Part shown: positions 25,176-35,507 of the stretch, piece by piece
Numbering within the stretch: position 1 is the stretch's first letter
How the letters are laid out: every line of letters starts with the position of its first letter
NCBI GenBank assembly: GCA_047602185.1
Contig: JASGHY010000001.1
Location: 1,550,001 to 1,614,000 of the forward strand
Length of the DNA: 64,000 bases
Direction of reading: 5' to 3'
From: PMP191F sp047602185
Lineage (GTDB): Bacteria > Bacteroidota > Bacteroidia > Chitinophagales > Chitinophagaceae
Program-made: the position numbers and the translations under genes
The notes under the pieces: generated by a model
Database searches by the model: none
What the model was told of the DNA's origin: nothing
The model's input: only the letters and a program-made list of their open reading frames with translations

Positions 25176-27575
25176 CTACTCACTTTTAAGACTCTTCACC
25201 GGGTTAGCCAATGCAGACCTTACCGTACGAAGTGCCACAGTAACAGCAGCCACCAGGAACGTAACGCCCAGTGCCAGACCAAAGATCTCCACCCCAATAG
25301 AGATGCGGACCTTATAATCCTGCAGGTACTGGCGCATTACATACCACGCAATGGGCGCAGCCACCACAAAAGCAACCAGTAACAAACGGCTGAACTCTTT
25401 ACCAAAGATCCATACGATCTGGTGCATACCTGCTCCCAATACTTTACGGATACTGATCTCCTTGGTTTTACGAACCGCCATAAAGGATACCAGCCCATAC
25501 AAACCAAGACAACCGATCAATACAGCAATGGCACAGAAGATCTCTATCATTTTCAGCAGAATGTTATCCATACGATAGAACTCAGCCACCCTTTCATCCA
25601 TAAACTGGTAAGAGTAGAGGTATTCCGAATAGGTCTCGTTCCAGATCTTTTCACAGGAAGCAAGTACAGACTTTGCCTGTTGCATGTTTATCTTCAGAGC
25701 GCAACTGCGGTAACTGCCGGGACTGGAAAGCAGGCAAACAGCATCCACATCATCACGCGATGTACCATTCTTAAAATCTTTTATTACGCCTACAATTGGC
25801 GCTTTAGCCTCACCACGGTTAATCTCCAGTACCTTGCCTATAACATCCTGTGGCGAAGCCAGGTTCAGCTTTTTGACAAAGGTCTCATTCACCAGTATTT
25901 CGCGGGCTGTATCTGCAGGGAACAGGTTTCGACCTGCTACCAGCGGAATATTGAATACAGACAGGTACTGATCGTCGGCATATTTGGTATTGATCGACCA
26001 GAGTTCTTCTTTCTCGCGGTTATCATAGGTAGGACCAGTATTATTATTCATCCGTGCTGCAGGTGATTGGTAACACAAGGAGATCTTCTCTATTCCCGGC
26101 ACTTCAGACAATCTTGATTTAAGTGTAGTCATTTTTGCCTTGTCGCTTACCGGCAGGGGTAGCATTACAATAGCTTCTTTATCAAAGCCAAGTTCTGCGT
26201 TCTGTGAGAACTTCATCTGGCTGGCAATTACAATTGTACCGATGATCAGGGCCTGCGATATTGCAAATTGGGTGATGACCAATACACGGCGCAACGAAAA
26301 GCCTCCAACTGTTCTCTGCGACAGCTTTCCTTTCAACGCCATGATGGGTTGAAATTTTGCCAATACCAGTCCCGGGTAAGAACCTGCGAGGAACACCACG
26401 ATCACGGCCAGCAATACCGTGAATACCGGCAATTGCCAGCTATCAAAGAAATGAATGCTTAAAGTAGTATTGAATAATCCGCCCAGGTAGGGTAGTGCCA
26501 GCAGCGCCCATCCGTAAGCCAGTAGTACGGCCAGCAAGGTTATGAGCGTGGTTTCTGCAATAAACTGCCAGAACAACTGTGAACGACGACTTCCCATCAC
26601 TTTGCGAACACCTACTTCCTTGCTGCGGTTTAATGCCTGCGCGGTTGCAAGATTAATAAAGTTGACACAGGCAGTAATGATCAGGAAAAGCCCGATAAAG
26701 CCCAGGGCCCACAGGTACGATTTGTTTACCGCACTGCCCGTAAGTCTTGTATTGAAATGAATATCCGTAAGCGGTTGCAGCTTAAACTGGAACACCTGCG
26801 CATCCTGCCCGGTGTAATATTTTGTACTGATGCCCTTTAATTGTTTTTCTACTGCCGTTTGTGATATACCAGGTTTCAGGATCATATAACACTGAGAGCC
26901 GCTGTAAACGCCGCCCCAGCTACTGTCTGATGCCAGGAACCCGCTCTGATCTTTCAGGTTATAATAGGAGAGATAGACCTGCTGCCGGCGAGTGGTATTT
27001 GCAGGCAGGTTTTTCAGGATACCGGTTACGGTGTAATCTGAATTATTGTTTACCCGGATCGTTTTACCCATAGCGTCCGCAGTACCAAAATATTTCATCG
27101 CTGCCTTTTCCGTAAGAATGGCGCTATTGGGGTCTTTTAAAGCTGTTCGTTTATCACCTTTTACCAGTGGAAAATTGAAGATGTCAAAATATTCAGGTTC
27201 TGCATAAGCTACGCCATCATCTTCCTGAAACTTTTTTATCTGTCCTTCGCCGGGAATGGATACCAGCATGCTGTTGTAATAAACCAGTCGCCCTATCTTT
27301 TCGCTAAAGGTATATTCGTTGCGCAATGCCTTACCAAGTGGCTGCGGAACAGCCCCGGTAGCATTTACCCCTTCATCATCATGAAACTCTGTAATGGCCC
27401 TATAGATGCGGGAGGGCTCCTGGTGAAAATTATCAAAGCTGGTATGAAAACCAATAATTGTAAAAATGATAATACCACAGGCAATGCCGAGTGACAATCC
27501 TATGATATTGATGGCTGCAAAAGCCTTGTTCTTCTTCAGACTCCGCCACGCTATTTTGAAATATTTGCTATACAT
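25176..27575 (-). CDS. ABC transporter permease, duplicated FtsX/MacB type (permease 9)
   Basis: The protein has 799 residues and begins MYSKYFKIAWRSLKKNKAFA. Helix 1 contains INIIGLSLGIACGIIIFTII and is followed by GFHTSFDNFHQ. The coupling segments are KEVGVRKVMGSRRSQLFWQF and KEISIRKVLGAGMHQIVWIF, with the C-terminus NPVKSLKSE. It forms a tight group with the two permeases upstream (10 and 11). All three share an FxED-x-G core block followed by [FY]F[DE][IV]F, and a second-half entry like LRRVLVITQFAISQALIIG. This trio of neighbours is the best candidate for tandem duplication within the array. The hairpin element at 25053-25157 follows the stop codon closely. Confidence 0.93.
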   Translation of the reverse strand: MYSKYFKIAWRSLKKNKAFAAINIIGLSLGIACGIIIFTIIGFHTSFDNFHQEPSRIYRAITEFHDDEGVNATGAVPQPLGKALRNEYTFSEKIGRLVYYNSMLVSIPGEGQIKKFQEDDGVAYAEPEYFDIFNFPLVKGDKRTALKDPNSAILTEKAAMKYFGTADAMGKTIRVNNNSDYTVTGILKNLPANTTRRQQVYLSYYNLKDQSGFLASDSSWGGVYSGSQCYMILKPGISQTAVEKQLKGISTKYYTGQDAQVFQFKLQPLTDIHFNTRLTGSAVNKSYLWALGFIGLFLIITACVNFINLATAQALNRSKEVGVRKVMGSRRSQLFWQFIAETTLITLLAVLLAYGWALLALPYLGGLFNTTLSIHFFDSWQLPVFTVLLAVIVVFLAGSYPGLVLAKFQPIMALKGKLSQRTVGGFSLRRVLVITQFAISQALIIGTIVIASQMKFSQNAELGFDKEAIVMLPLPVSDKAKMTTLKSRLSEVPGIEKISLCYQSPAARMNNNTGPTYDNREKEELWSINTKYADDQYLSVFNIPLVAGRNLFPADTAREILVNETFVKKLNLASPQDVIGKVLEINRGEAKAPIVGVIKDFKNGTSRDDVDAVCLLSSPGSYRSCALKINMQQAKSVLASCEKIWNETYSEYLYSYQFMDERVAEFYRMDNILLKMIEIFCAIAVLIGCLGLYGLVSFMAVRKTKEISIRKVLGAGMHQIVWIFGKEFSRLLLVAFVVAAPIAWYVMRQYLQDYKVRISIGVEIFGLALGVTFLVAAVTVALRTVRSALANPVKSLKSE

Positions 27576-27718
27576 GAATGTTATAGGTTATAAGTTAAGG
27601 CATAAGGTTTAAGGAACAAGGCACAAGAAAATAAGATATTTAGAAGTACGGAAGCTGAAATATCGAAGGAAATACAAGGAACAACTGCAAATTGCTAACT
27701 GCCAACCTGTATTTCTCA
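27576..27718. repeat. permease 9/10 spacer made of repeat modules
   Basis: The spacer contains a TTATAGGTTATAAGTTAAGG module (about 27585-27604), AAGGAACAAGGCACAAG (about 27611-27627) and a CAACTGCAAATTGCTAACTG module (about 27681-27700) shared with 6147, 35390 and 39750. No gene is seen. Confidence 0.6.
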
Positions 27719-30136
27719 CTATTCACTTCTCAAGCTCTTTACCGGATTTACCATGGCGGCACGGGCGGCTTTATAGCCCACCGTTATCCAGGCAATGATC
27801 AGCGAACTGACCAATGCAATAAGGAACACGCCTAAACCTATACTGATCCTGAACACAAAATTGCCCAGCCAGTTATTCATCAGGAAATAAGCAGCAGGGG
27901 CTGCTATAATAAATGCAATCCCGATCAGTACAGTAAATTCTTTTGAGAACAGGTAAAGTATATTGGCGATAGAAGCTCCCAGCACTTTGCGGATGCCCAC
28001 TTCTTTTGTTTTTTGTACAGCCATAAATGAAACCAGGCCATATAAACCAAGACAGGAAATAAAGATCGCCAGCCCCGCAAAGATCTTATACATCAGTGAC
28101 AACTGTGATTCCTGCCTGTAAAACTGTTCAATAGACTCATCCATAAAACGGCTGGCATTGGCATAGCGGGGGAAATACTTATCCCACGTTTTTTGAATGG
28201 TAGCTACTGAACCGGCAAGACTGGCAGTATGTAGTTTTACAGATGCCACACTGTATCTTCTTTTATTGGGAACTATCAGTAATGGCTTTATTTCATCACG
28301 CAGGGAATTGGTTTTAAAATCACTCACAATACCTACAATGGGACGCCAGGGGCCACGACCCAACCGCAGTGTTTTACCAATAGCATCCTGTGGATTTTTT
28401 ACGCCCAGCTTTTTGAGTGCCGTCTCATTCAGCAATACTTCATTCGCAGTATCACTGCGCAGGTAATTACGTCCTGCCAGCAACTTCAAACCATAGGTTT
28501 TAATATAATCCTCATCACCAAACTTCATGAACATGGCAAAGTTCTCATCCTGTCTGCCATCATACGCAAAATTGGAGGCCCAGTTATTATCTGATGAAGG
28601 GACATCGCTACTGAATGTCACTGCCTGGATACCTGGTTGCTGCAACAGATCTTCTTTAAATGACTGCAGGCTGGCGCGGAAAGTACTATCCGCGTTGGCC
28701 TGCAATATGAATATGGCATCTTTGTTAAAGCCGAGATCTGCATTACGGATAAAATTCATCTGGCTTACAGCCACAATAGTACCGATGATGAGCATTTGCG
28801 AGATGGCAAACTGTGTAACCACCAGCACCCTGCGCAATGAAATGCCGCCTACAGAGGCAGAAGTGATCTTATTCTTCAATGCCAGTGCAGGCTTAAAACC
28901 GGATACTATTAATGAAGGATATAAACCTGATAAAATAGTAACAACTACTATCAATGCTGCAATAAACAACAGTGCAGGGATGTTCAGCAGGCTGAGGGTA
29001 CCGTTGACAGCAATTACATACTTTACATAAGGCAATGCTATGATAGCGATGACTACTGCCAGCATAGAAGCAAGTATCACTAATAATGCAGTTTCACCCA
29101 TCATTTGCCCGAACAATTGCAGGCGGTTTCCACCTAATACTTTACGAACACCTATTTCGCGTGAACGGCCAACAGCCTGTGCAGTAGAAAGGTTGATAAA
29201 ATTGATACAGGCCATGACAATGATCAGTAAGCCTATCAATGACAAAGTGAGCAGGGTAGAGCGTTGGGTAATATGATCGCCCAGGCTGCCATAACGGGTA
29301 TCAAAATGAATATCTGCCAGTGGCTGTAATGAATTCCATCTCTTATTGACACTATTGGCATTTCTGTAATACCTGTCGCTCAGTTTTTTCAACTGCCCGT
29401 CTATACCGGCCTGTGTAGTATTCTGCGGCAACAGCATATACAGCTGAAAATTGCTGGTAGTACTGCCCCAGTCGGTAGTATAGTTCGTAACGACTGCATT
29501 TTGTTTGGCAGTTTCAAAAGAGGCTACCACATACATCGGAAAATCAGAGTTGTCCGGCATATTTTCCAGCACACCACCTACCTTCAGTGTAATGGCATTA
29601 TCGATCATCAGCGATTTACCGACAGCATCCTGCCAGCTACCAAAATACTTCTTTGCTTTTTCTTCAGAAAGTACCACAGTATTGGGCTCAGCCAATACTT
29701 TACCATCACCAGCCAGCCATTTAAAATGAAATACTTCGAAGAACTGGGGATCACAATAAAACACACCATAATCCTCAATAAATCTATTATCAGGTGCACC
29801 ATTGGTACCGCTATTGGGTATGGTGATCTGGCTACCATAGCTGGAAAGCAACGCACCGGTCTTTACATCCGGCAAATCTGCCCGCAGTGATTCCAACGCA
29901 GGGAAAGGAATACCAGGAGTATGGGCTTCATCATCCGGTGTTTTATCAGTTGTTACCACGCGGTAAATGCGTTGGTAGTCTGGTTGAAATGTATCGTAAC
30001 TATTTTCATACCGCACTACCAGGAACAGTATCAGACAGGCAGCAATACCGATGGCCAATCCCACTACATTAATAATGCTAAATCCCTTGTGGCGAACAAG
30101 GTTTCGGTATGCAAGTTTTAAATAGTTCCTGAACAT
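27719..30136 (-). CDS. ABC transporter permease, duplicated FtsX/MacB type (permease 10)
   Basis: The protein has 805 residues and begins MFRNYLKLAYRNLVRHKGFS. Helix 1 contains INVVGLAIGIAACLILFLVV and is followed by RYENSYDTFQPD. The coupling segments are REIGVRKVLGGNRLQLFGQM and KEVGIRKVLGASIANILYLF, with the C-terminus NPVKSLRSE. It is the middle member of the 9/10/11 group. A short glycine/asparagine-rich insertion (IPNSGTNGAPDNRF) before the FIEDYG block is specific to this member and lies in the first periplasmic domain, where substrate or partner recognition would be expected. Confidence 0.93.
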   Translation of the reverse strand: MFRNYLKLAYRNLVRHKGFSIINVVGLAIGIAACLILFLVVRYENSYDTFQPDYQRIYRVVTTDKTPDDEAHTPGIPFPALESLRADLPDVKTGALLSSYGSQITIPNSGTNGAPDNRFIEDYGVFYCDPQFFEVFHFKWLAGDGKVLAEPNTVVLSEEKAKKYFGSWQDAVGKSLMIDNAITLKVGGVLENMPDNSDFPMYVVASFETAKQNAVVTNYTTDWGSTTSNFQLYMLLPQNTTQAGIDGQLKKLSDRYYRNANSVNKRWNSLQPLADIHFDTRYGSLGDHITQRSTLLTLSLIGLLIIVMACINFINLSTAQAVGRSREIGVRKVLGGNRLQLFGQMMGETALLVILASMLAVVIAIIALPYVKYVIAVNGTLSLLNIPALLFIAALIVVVTILSGLYPSLIVSGFKPALALKNKITSASVGGISLRRVLVVTQFAISQMLIIGTIVAVSQMNFIRNADLGFNKDAIFILQANADSTFRASLQSFKEDLLQQPGIQAVTFSSDVPSSDNNWASNFAYDGRQDENFAMFMKFGDEDYIKTYGLKLLAGRNYLRSDTANEVLLNETALKKLGVKNPQDAIGKTLRLGRGPWRPIVGIVSDFKTNSLRDEIKPLLIVPNKRRYSVASVKLHTASLAGSVATIQKTWDKYFPRYANASRFMDESIEQFYRQESQLSLMYKIFAGLAIFISCLGLYGLVSFMAVQKTKEVGIRKVLGASIANILYLFSKEFTVLIGIAFIIAAPAAYFLMNNWLGNFVFRISIGLGVFLIALVSSLIIAWITVGYKAARAAMVNPVKSLRSE

Positions 30137-30261
30137 ATCTATAGTTGTTTTTCTTTATCGTGAACCGTGAGTCGTCAGTGGTGAGTAAATTGCTCTCTTT
30201 CATTCTGACGAACTGCTAATACCTAATTCCTTATTCCCAATTCCATTAGTACATCAGCACA
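30137..30261. repeat. permease 10/11 spacer
   Basis: The spacer holds CGTGAACCGTGAGTCGTCAG (about 30160-30179), CTAATACCTAATTCCTTATT (about 30214-30233) and a CATTAGTACATCAGCACAC module. It contains only repeat-family sequence. Confidence 0.5.
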
Positions 30262-32664
30262 CTATTCACTCTTAAGGCTCTTCACTGGATTTACCCTCGC
30301 TGCTCTGAACGACTGAAAGCTGATGGTGATCAGCGTGATCATGATGGCCGTAACAATAGCCAATGCAAAAACACCCCAGCCAACCGATACCCGGTAAGCA
30401 AAATCCTGCAACCATTTGTGCATAGCCCACCAGGCAACAGGCGCGGCCAGCGCAAATGCAATGACAATCAGTATTACAAACTCTTTTGAGAACAACATCA
30501 CTATATTGGAAACAGAAGCGCCCAATACTTTACGGATCCCCACTTCCTTTGTTTTCTGTTGTGTTATGAAAGAGATGAGTCCCAGCAATCCAAGGCAACC
30601 AATGCCAATAGCCACACAGGACATGATGTTAATAAGCGTACCCGTTCTTACTTCATCTTTATAAAATTCAGCAATACGTTCGTCGAGGAACTGGTATTCA
30701 AACAGGTTATCAGGAAATGCCGAAGCCCATACCTTTTCAACCTGTTTGATGGTTGCTGCAAAGTTCTGCGGAGAGATCTTCAACCCGATATGACGATAGG
30801 TTTTTGAACTTGCTGCGATGAAACAGGGAGGAATATCACGTTGCAGTGAAAACAGGTGGAAATTCTTCACTACACCAATTACCTGTTCAGGTTTATTACC
30901 ACTGAGACTAAATAATTTTCCTATCGCATCCTGCGGCCTCATATTGTAACGTTTCAGCAGCTCTTCATTTACCAGGATCCCGCGATGCGTTGAATCACCC
31001 GAGATATAATTGGTACCAGCCACCAATTGCAGACCATAGGTTTTAAGATACTGATCGTCTGCAAAGATGCCATTGATATCAAATTCTGCATCCTTCGATA
31101 CATTATCAAATGCAAAATTGAATTGCGCGCTTGATCCCGACAGAGGAGCCATTCTACTGAAGCTGCAGGATTGTACACCCGGCAATTGATTAAACTGGTT
31201 CCTTAATACGGTCAATTGTTCTTTCTGCGATTGAGGTAAAGGCAGCATTACGATAGCCTCTTTATTAAACCCAAGATCGGCCTTGCGGAAATACGTGGTT
31301 TGTGTGGCAATGACAAAAGCACAGATCACCAACGCCTGTGAAATGGCAAATTGCATTACTACCAGTCCACGACGTAATGTAACCCCACCGGCTTTCTGCA
31401 TCGTCATCTTATTCTTCAATGCCAATACAGGTTTAAAACCAGATAAGATCAAGGCAGGATAGCTGCCGGAGAGGAAGATCACCAATACGGAAATACCCAG
31501 TATAAATAACAATACTGTAGGGTTGCGCCAATCGCCAGCCTTTAATGAAATATCCATCAGTTGTGCCACATAGGGCAGGGCAACCTGTACCGCCGCCAGC
31601 GCCAGTACTACAGCAACCGATACGATCAGTGCCGCTTCGAGCATAAACTGCCAGAAGATCTGTTTGCGCATACTACCCAGCACTTTGCGTACACCTATTT
31701 CGCGTGAACGACGGATAGCCTGTACAGTAGCCAGGTTGGTAAAATTGATACAGGCGGTGATAATGATAAAAAGACTGATCAGCGCCAGTGTCCAGATATA
31801 GGGCTTACTGACACTCGTTTTATAATTTTCATATTTGGTATTAAAATGCAGGTCGGCAAGCGGCTGCAGTTTATATTCAAAGTTGGCAGCATCTTCTGCA
31901 GGATAATATTTTTTGGCAAATGCCGGGAGCAACTTTTCAAGCTGTGCAGCCTGTGTATTCTGAGGAAGCAGCACATAACAGTTGGTAGCGCTGTGTACAT
32001 TTCCCCACCTGTCCCAATCTTCAGCAGCACGTTCTGAATAGGCTTTCAAAGCGCTGGTTGAAAAGAATACATCAAAAGGAAAATTGGTATTGGCAGGAAG
32101 ATCCTTTACAACACCGGTAACTGTGAAAACTGTTTTATTAAGTTGTAACGTATTCCCGGCAACAGCTTCGGTACCGAAATACTTTTTTGCTTTGGAAGCG
32201 GTAAGAATAATACCAGAAGGATGCTCCAGGGCTCTTTGCGGAGTTCCGGCCAGCCATTCGTAATCAAAGATGTCAAAATACTGCGGGTCTACAGCCACAA
32301 TACCCTCATCTTCCTGGAAGCGTTTTAACTCTTTACCGGCATGTTCCGGTACAATTACAAGCGTGTTATAGATCGCTTCGGTCATTGCCACTTTTGAAGC
32401 CTGCGGAAAATCTGTACGAAAAGCTCTTGTTAAAGGCATAGGCACACCGGAATAATAACCTTCCGGGTTTTTCTCGTTCGTTACTACACGGTAAATATTA
32501 TCAACTTTACTATGATAAGTGTCGGTAGTAAGATGATACCTGATAAGCATAAAAATGAGTACTGCGCAGGCAATACCCATGGATAATCCCAATATATTAA
32601 TAACAGAAAAAATCTTATTTCTCCTGATACTCCGGGCGGAAGTTTTCAGATAATTACTGATCAT
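30262..32664 (-). CDS. ABC transporter permease, duplicated FtsX/MacB type (permease 11)
   Basis: The protein has 800 residues and begins MISNYLKTSARSIRRNKIFS. Helix 1 contains INILGLSMGIACAVLIFMLI and is followed by RYHLTTDTYHSK. The coupling segments are REIGVRKVLGSMRKQIFWQF and KEVGIRKVLGASVSNIVMLF, with the C-terminus NPVKSLKSE. It is closest to permeases 9 and 10, sharing FQEDEG, YFDIFDYEWLAG and LRRGLVVMQFAISQALVICA. It is second in the order of transcription. The 222-base upstream spacer carries one copy of the GTTTCGGGTGTCG-type module (about 32685-32735) and no visible terminator. Confidence 0.93.
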   Translation of the reverse strand: MISNYLKTSARSIRRNKIFSVINILGLSMGIACAVLIFMLIRYHLTTDTYHSKVDNIYRVVTNEKNPEGYYSGVPMPLTRAFRTDFPQASKVAMTEAIYNTLVIVPEHAGKELKRFQEDEGIVAVDPQYFDIFDYEWLAGTPQRALEHPSGIILTASKAKKYFGTEAVAGNTLQLNKTVFTVTGVVKDLPANTNFPFDVFFSTSALKAYSERAAEDWDRWGNVHSATNCYVLLPQNTQAAQLEKLLPAFAKKYYPAEDAANFEYKLQPLADLHFNTKYENYKTSVSKPYIWTLALISLFIIITACINFTNLATVQAIRRSREIGVRKVLGSMRKQIFWQFMLEAALIVSVAVVLALAAVQVALPYVAQLMDISLKAGDWRNPTVLLFILGISVLVIFLSGSYPALILSGFKPVLALKNKMTMQKAGGVTLRRGLVVMQFAISQALVICAFVIATQTTYFRKADLGFNKEAIVMLPLPQSQKEQLTVLRNQFNQLPGVQSCSFSRMAPLSGSSAQFNFAFDNVSKDAEFDINGIFADDQYLKTYGLQLVAGTNYISGDSTHRGILVNEELLKRYNMRPQDAIGKLFSLSGNKPEQVIGVVKNFHLFSLQRDIPPCFIAASSKTYRHIGLKISPQNFAATIKQVEKVWASAFPDNLFEYQFLDERIAEFYKDEVRTGTLINIMSCVAIGIGCLGLLGLISFITQQKTKEVGIRKVLGASVSNIVMLFSKEFVILIVIAFALAAPVAWWAMHKWLQDFAYRVSVGWGVFALAIVTAIMITLITISFQSFRAARVNPVKSLKSE

Positions 32665-32886
32665 ACTTTGTTTGGTCGGTTATGCGAATACTATTTCGAG
32701 TGTCGTGTTTAAAGTTTCGGGTTGTGAAAACGTGCAATGGAAATACCTGATACCGTTACAGGATACTGGATTTGAGATTTGAGATTGGAACAACTGCCAA
32801 CTTGTATTCCTCGCGGCTCGTAGCTCAAAGCCCGTAGCTTGTATTTGCTAATACCTAATTCCAGATTCCTCACCCGCACATTAGCG
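32665..32886. repeat. permease 11/12 spacer made of repeat modules
   Basis: The modules include the GCGAATACTATTTCGAGTGT copy (about 32683-32735), GATACCGTTACAGGATACTG (about 32749-32768), CAACTGCCAACTTGTATTCC and TGCTAATACCTAATTCCAG. There is no coding frame. Confidence 0.6.
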
Positions 32887-35247
32887 TCATTCACTTTTAA
32901 GGCTCTTCACCGGATTTACCAGTGCGGCTTTCACAGCCTGGATACTTACAGTAGCCAATGCGATCAATACAGCCAGCAAACCCGACAATGGGAATACCCA
33001 CCAGGGAATACTGGTCCTGTAATTAAAGTCCTGCATCCATTTATACATCAGCCAGCCGGCCAGCGGCGAAGCAATGACAATCGATAACAGTACCAGCTTC
33101 AGGAACTCGCGCGACAGGAGGGTGGTAATACTGAGCACTGAAGCACCTATTACTTTACGAATACCAATTTCTTTTTGTTTTACCTGTGCAGTGTAAGTAG
33201 CCAGCCCAAACAATCCCACACAGGAAATGAAGATGGCTATAATTGCGAACACTTCAAATAAAACACCTGCCTGCTGATCGGCCTTGTACATGTTCTCAAA
33301 ATTTTCATCCATAAACTTATAGGTGAAAGGGAAATCAGCATTGTACTGTTTCCACAACTTTTGAGCAGCCGCAATAGCTTTCGGAGCATCTTTACCGGTG
33401 GTTTTTACATATGCAACCGAGCTGACAGGTCTATAGTAGAATATAGAGGGGTCAATTTTTTCTTTTAGTGAACGGAAGTGAAAGTCCTTTACCACGCCAA
33501 TGATGGTACACTTCACGTCGTGCAGACTGAATATTTTACCAACAGGATCTTTAATGCCTGTTTTTTTAACAGCCGTTTCATTCAATATAACATGCACAGA
33601 ATCTGCAGGCGTACCGGTAAATCCTTTACCTTCTGCCAACTGCATGTTCATCATTGACATAAATTCTTTATCCATCCCCAACTGCGTAATAACAAAAGTG
33701 CTTTTGGGTTCTTTACCATCCCAGTCGGTATCACCGGTGGTACTGCCCAGGTTCATGATATTACCACTGGCACATGAAACACCGGTAATGCCGGGTTGCT
33801 TCATTAATTCGTTCCTCACGGCATCATAATGCTGCCCCATATTGCGCAAACGCATGGTAAACACATACGACCTGTCGTACCCCAATTGTTTATTGCGGAT
33901 ATACGAAAGCTGGCGGGCAATTATAATGGTTGAAATGATGAGCGTAATAGAAAATACGAACTGGATCACTACCAGGCTGCGACGTAAACCGACGCTGCCT
34001 ATACCGGAAGAGATCTTACCTTTCAATGCTTCAATAGGTTTGAAGGACGCAAGCAGCAGGGCAGGGTAAATGCTGGACGCGGCCAGTGTACCGAGGATGG
34101 TAATGCCTATTATTTTCCAGACGCCGGGATCAGTAAGATTGAAAGTAAGTTGTTTGCCCGATAAGTTGTTATATAAAGGCATCAGGGCAAAAATGAGCAG
34201 ACAGGCAAGTATGGTTGATAATACAAACAACAGGCCTGTTTCCACTACAAATTGCAGAAAGAGCTGCCATTTGGGAGCTCCGATCACTTTTCGCATGCTT
34301 ACTTCGCGTGAACGCAAAAGTGAGCGTGCTGTTGACAGGTTTACATAATTGATACAGGCAATTACCAGCAGAAAAATCGCTACTGCAAGAAAGATGCGAA
34401 CGATCTGCATAGCACCGGAATTACCATCTGCTGTATACAGGTGAATTTTATCAAAAGCCTGCAGCGTAAAAAAGGAGGTTTTATCATACTGATTATGATC
34501 GTGCAGTAGTGTGGTCAGTTTCTTTTCCACACTTTCAAGAGAAGCCTGGTCTTTGATCTGTAAGAAGGTGGCGAAATTATAATTTCCCCAATCCTCATCC
34601 ATCGATTTCCAGTAGTCGTTGCTTGTATAGGTCTTTGCAATAACAGAAGTAGAGAACAGCATATTGTATTGCATGCTGGAGTTTGCAGGAAAGTCTGCCA
34701 TAACCCCGCCAACAATATAACTATCCTTTTTATCGGCAATGATCACTTTTCCAATCGGGTCTTCATCGCCAAACATGCTTTTGGCAAGCGATTGGCTCAG
34801 GATGATAGAATTATCAGAAGGAAAAAGACGATCCTTATTGCCGGAGATCAGTTGAAAACTAAAAACATTAAAGAAGGTGGAATCTGTATAAGCCGCCTTC
34901 ATATCCGAAAACTCCTTGCTGTTGTAACGATAGGTTACATAATCGTAGTTGGGTGTTATACGCACAGCATTTACAACCGGCGCTACTTCTTTTCTGCCGT
35001 ACGTAGCAATGGGGGCAGGGGAGTTGCTCCAGGATTGCTGGCTACTACCACTTCCGATGTTGGAAATTACGCGGTATAATTCAGGTGTGTTTTTATGAAA
35101 CTTATCATAGCTCAGCTCATCTCTTACCCACAGCAGTATCATAATGCCTACGCCCAACCCGATAGCAAGCCCAAGGATATTGAGCCCACTATAGAATTTG
35201 CTTTTCCAAAGGTTACGCCAGGCAGTTTTCAGATAATTAAAGATCAT
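32887..35247 (-). CDS. ABC transporter permease, duplicated FtsX/MacB type (permease 12, first of array)
   Basis: At 786 residues this is the shortest complete member. It begins MIFNYLKTAWRNLWKSKFYS. Helix 1 contains LNILGLAIGLGVGIMILLWV. The coupling segments are REVSMRKVIGAPKWQLFLQF and KEIGIRKVIGASVLSITTLL, with the C-terminus NPVKSLKSE. The WSNSPAP motif in the first periplasmic domain, the E-V-S first coupling segment followed by GAPK, and an xDWxGK motif in the second periplasmic domain pair it with permease 1 at the other end of the array. It is the first permease after the ATPase gene (260 bases away), so it is the likeliest original partner of that ATPase and of the fusion protein. 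Confidence 0.93.
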   Translation of the reverse strand: MIFNYLKTAWRNLWKSKFYSGLNILGLAIGLGVGIMILLWVRDELSYDKFHKNTPELYRVISNIGSGSSQQSWSNSPAPIATYGRKEVAPVVNAVRITPNYDYVTYRYNSKEFSDMKAAYTDSTFFNVFSFQLISGNKDRLFPSDNSIILSQSLAKSMFGDEDPIGKVIIADKKDSYIVGGVMADFPANSSMQYNMLFSTSVIAKTYTSNDYWKSMDEDWGNYNFATFLQIKDQASLESVEKKLTTLLHDHNQYDKTSFFTLQAFDKIHLYTADGNSGAMQIVRIFLAVAIFLLVIACINYVNLSTARSLLRSREVSMRKVIGAPKWQLFLQFVVETGLLFVLSTILACLLIFALMPLYNNLSGKQLTFNLTDPGVWKIIGITILGTLAASSIYPALLLASFKPIEALKGKISSGIGSVGLRRSLVVIQFVFSITLIISTIIIARQLSYIRNKQLGYDRSYVFTMRLRNMGQHYDAVRNELMKQPGITGVSCASGNIMNLGSTTGDTDWDGKEPKSTFVITQLGMDKEFMSMMNMQLAEGKGFTGTPADSVHVILNETAVKKTGIKDPVGKIFSLHDVKCTIIGVVKDFHFRSLKEKIDPSIFYYRPVSSVAYVKTTGKDAPKAIAAAQKLWKQYNADFPFTYKFMDENFENMYKADQQAGVLFEVFAIIAIFISCVGLFGLATYTAQVKQKEIGIRKVIGASVLSITTLLSREFLKLVLLSIVIASPLAGWLMYKWMQDFNYRTSIPWWVFPLSGLLAVLIALATVSIQAVKAALVNPVKSLKSE

Positions 35248-35507
35248 GGCTATACTATTTAAAACTCACAGACGTTTTTGAAATGCTAAGAAATGCCGAA
35301 TGCTAAACGCATAACGCGGAACGCATGAAAAGGCACAAGATTCAAGGAACAAGGCGCAAGCAAATACAAGCTGCGCGTAAGCAAGTTGGCAATTTGCAGT
35401 TGTAGTGAATACCAGCGACGAGCTTTGAGCTACGAGCAGCGAGCACTCATGACTGACGATTGCCGTCTACCGATCCACGATCCCCTTTAAACTTATACCT
35501 TAAACCT
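35248..35507. repeat. ATPase/permease 12 spacer made of repeat modules
   Basis: The spacer contains ATGCTAAACGCATAACGCGG, AGGCACAAGATTCAAGGAAC, an inverted TTGGCAATTTGCAGTTGTAG copy (about 35384-35403), CGAGCTTTGAGCTACGAGC and a CTTATACCTTAAACC module. Nothing resembles a terminator, so read-through from the ATPase gene into the permeases is plausible. Confidence 0.55.
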
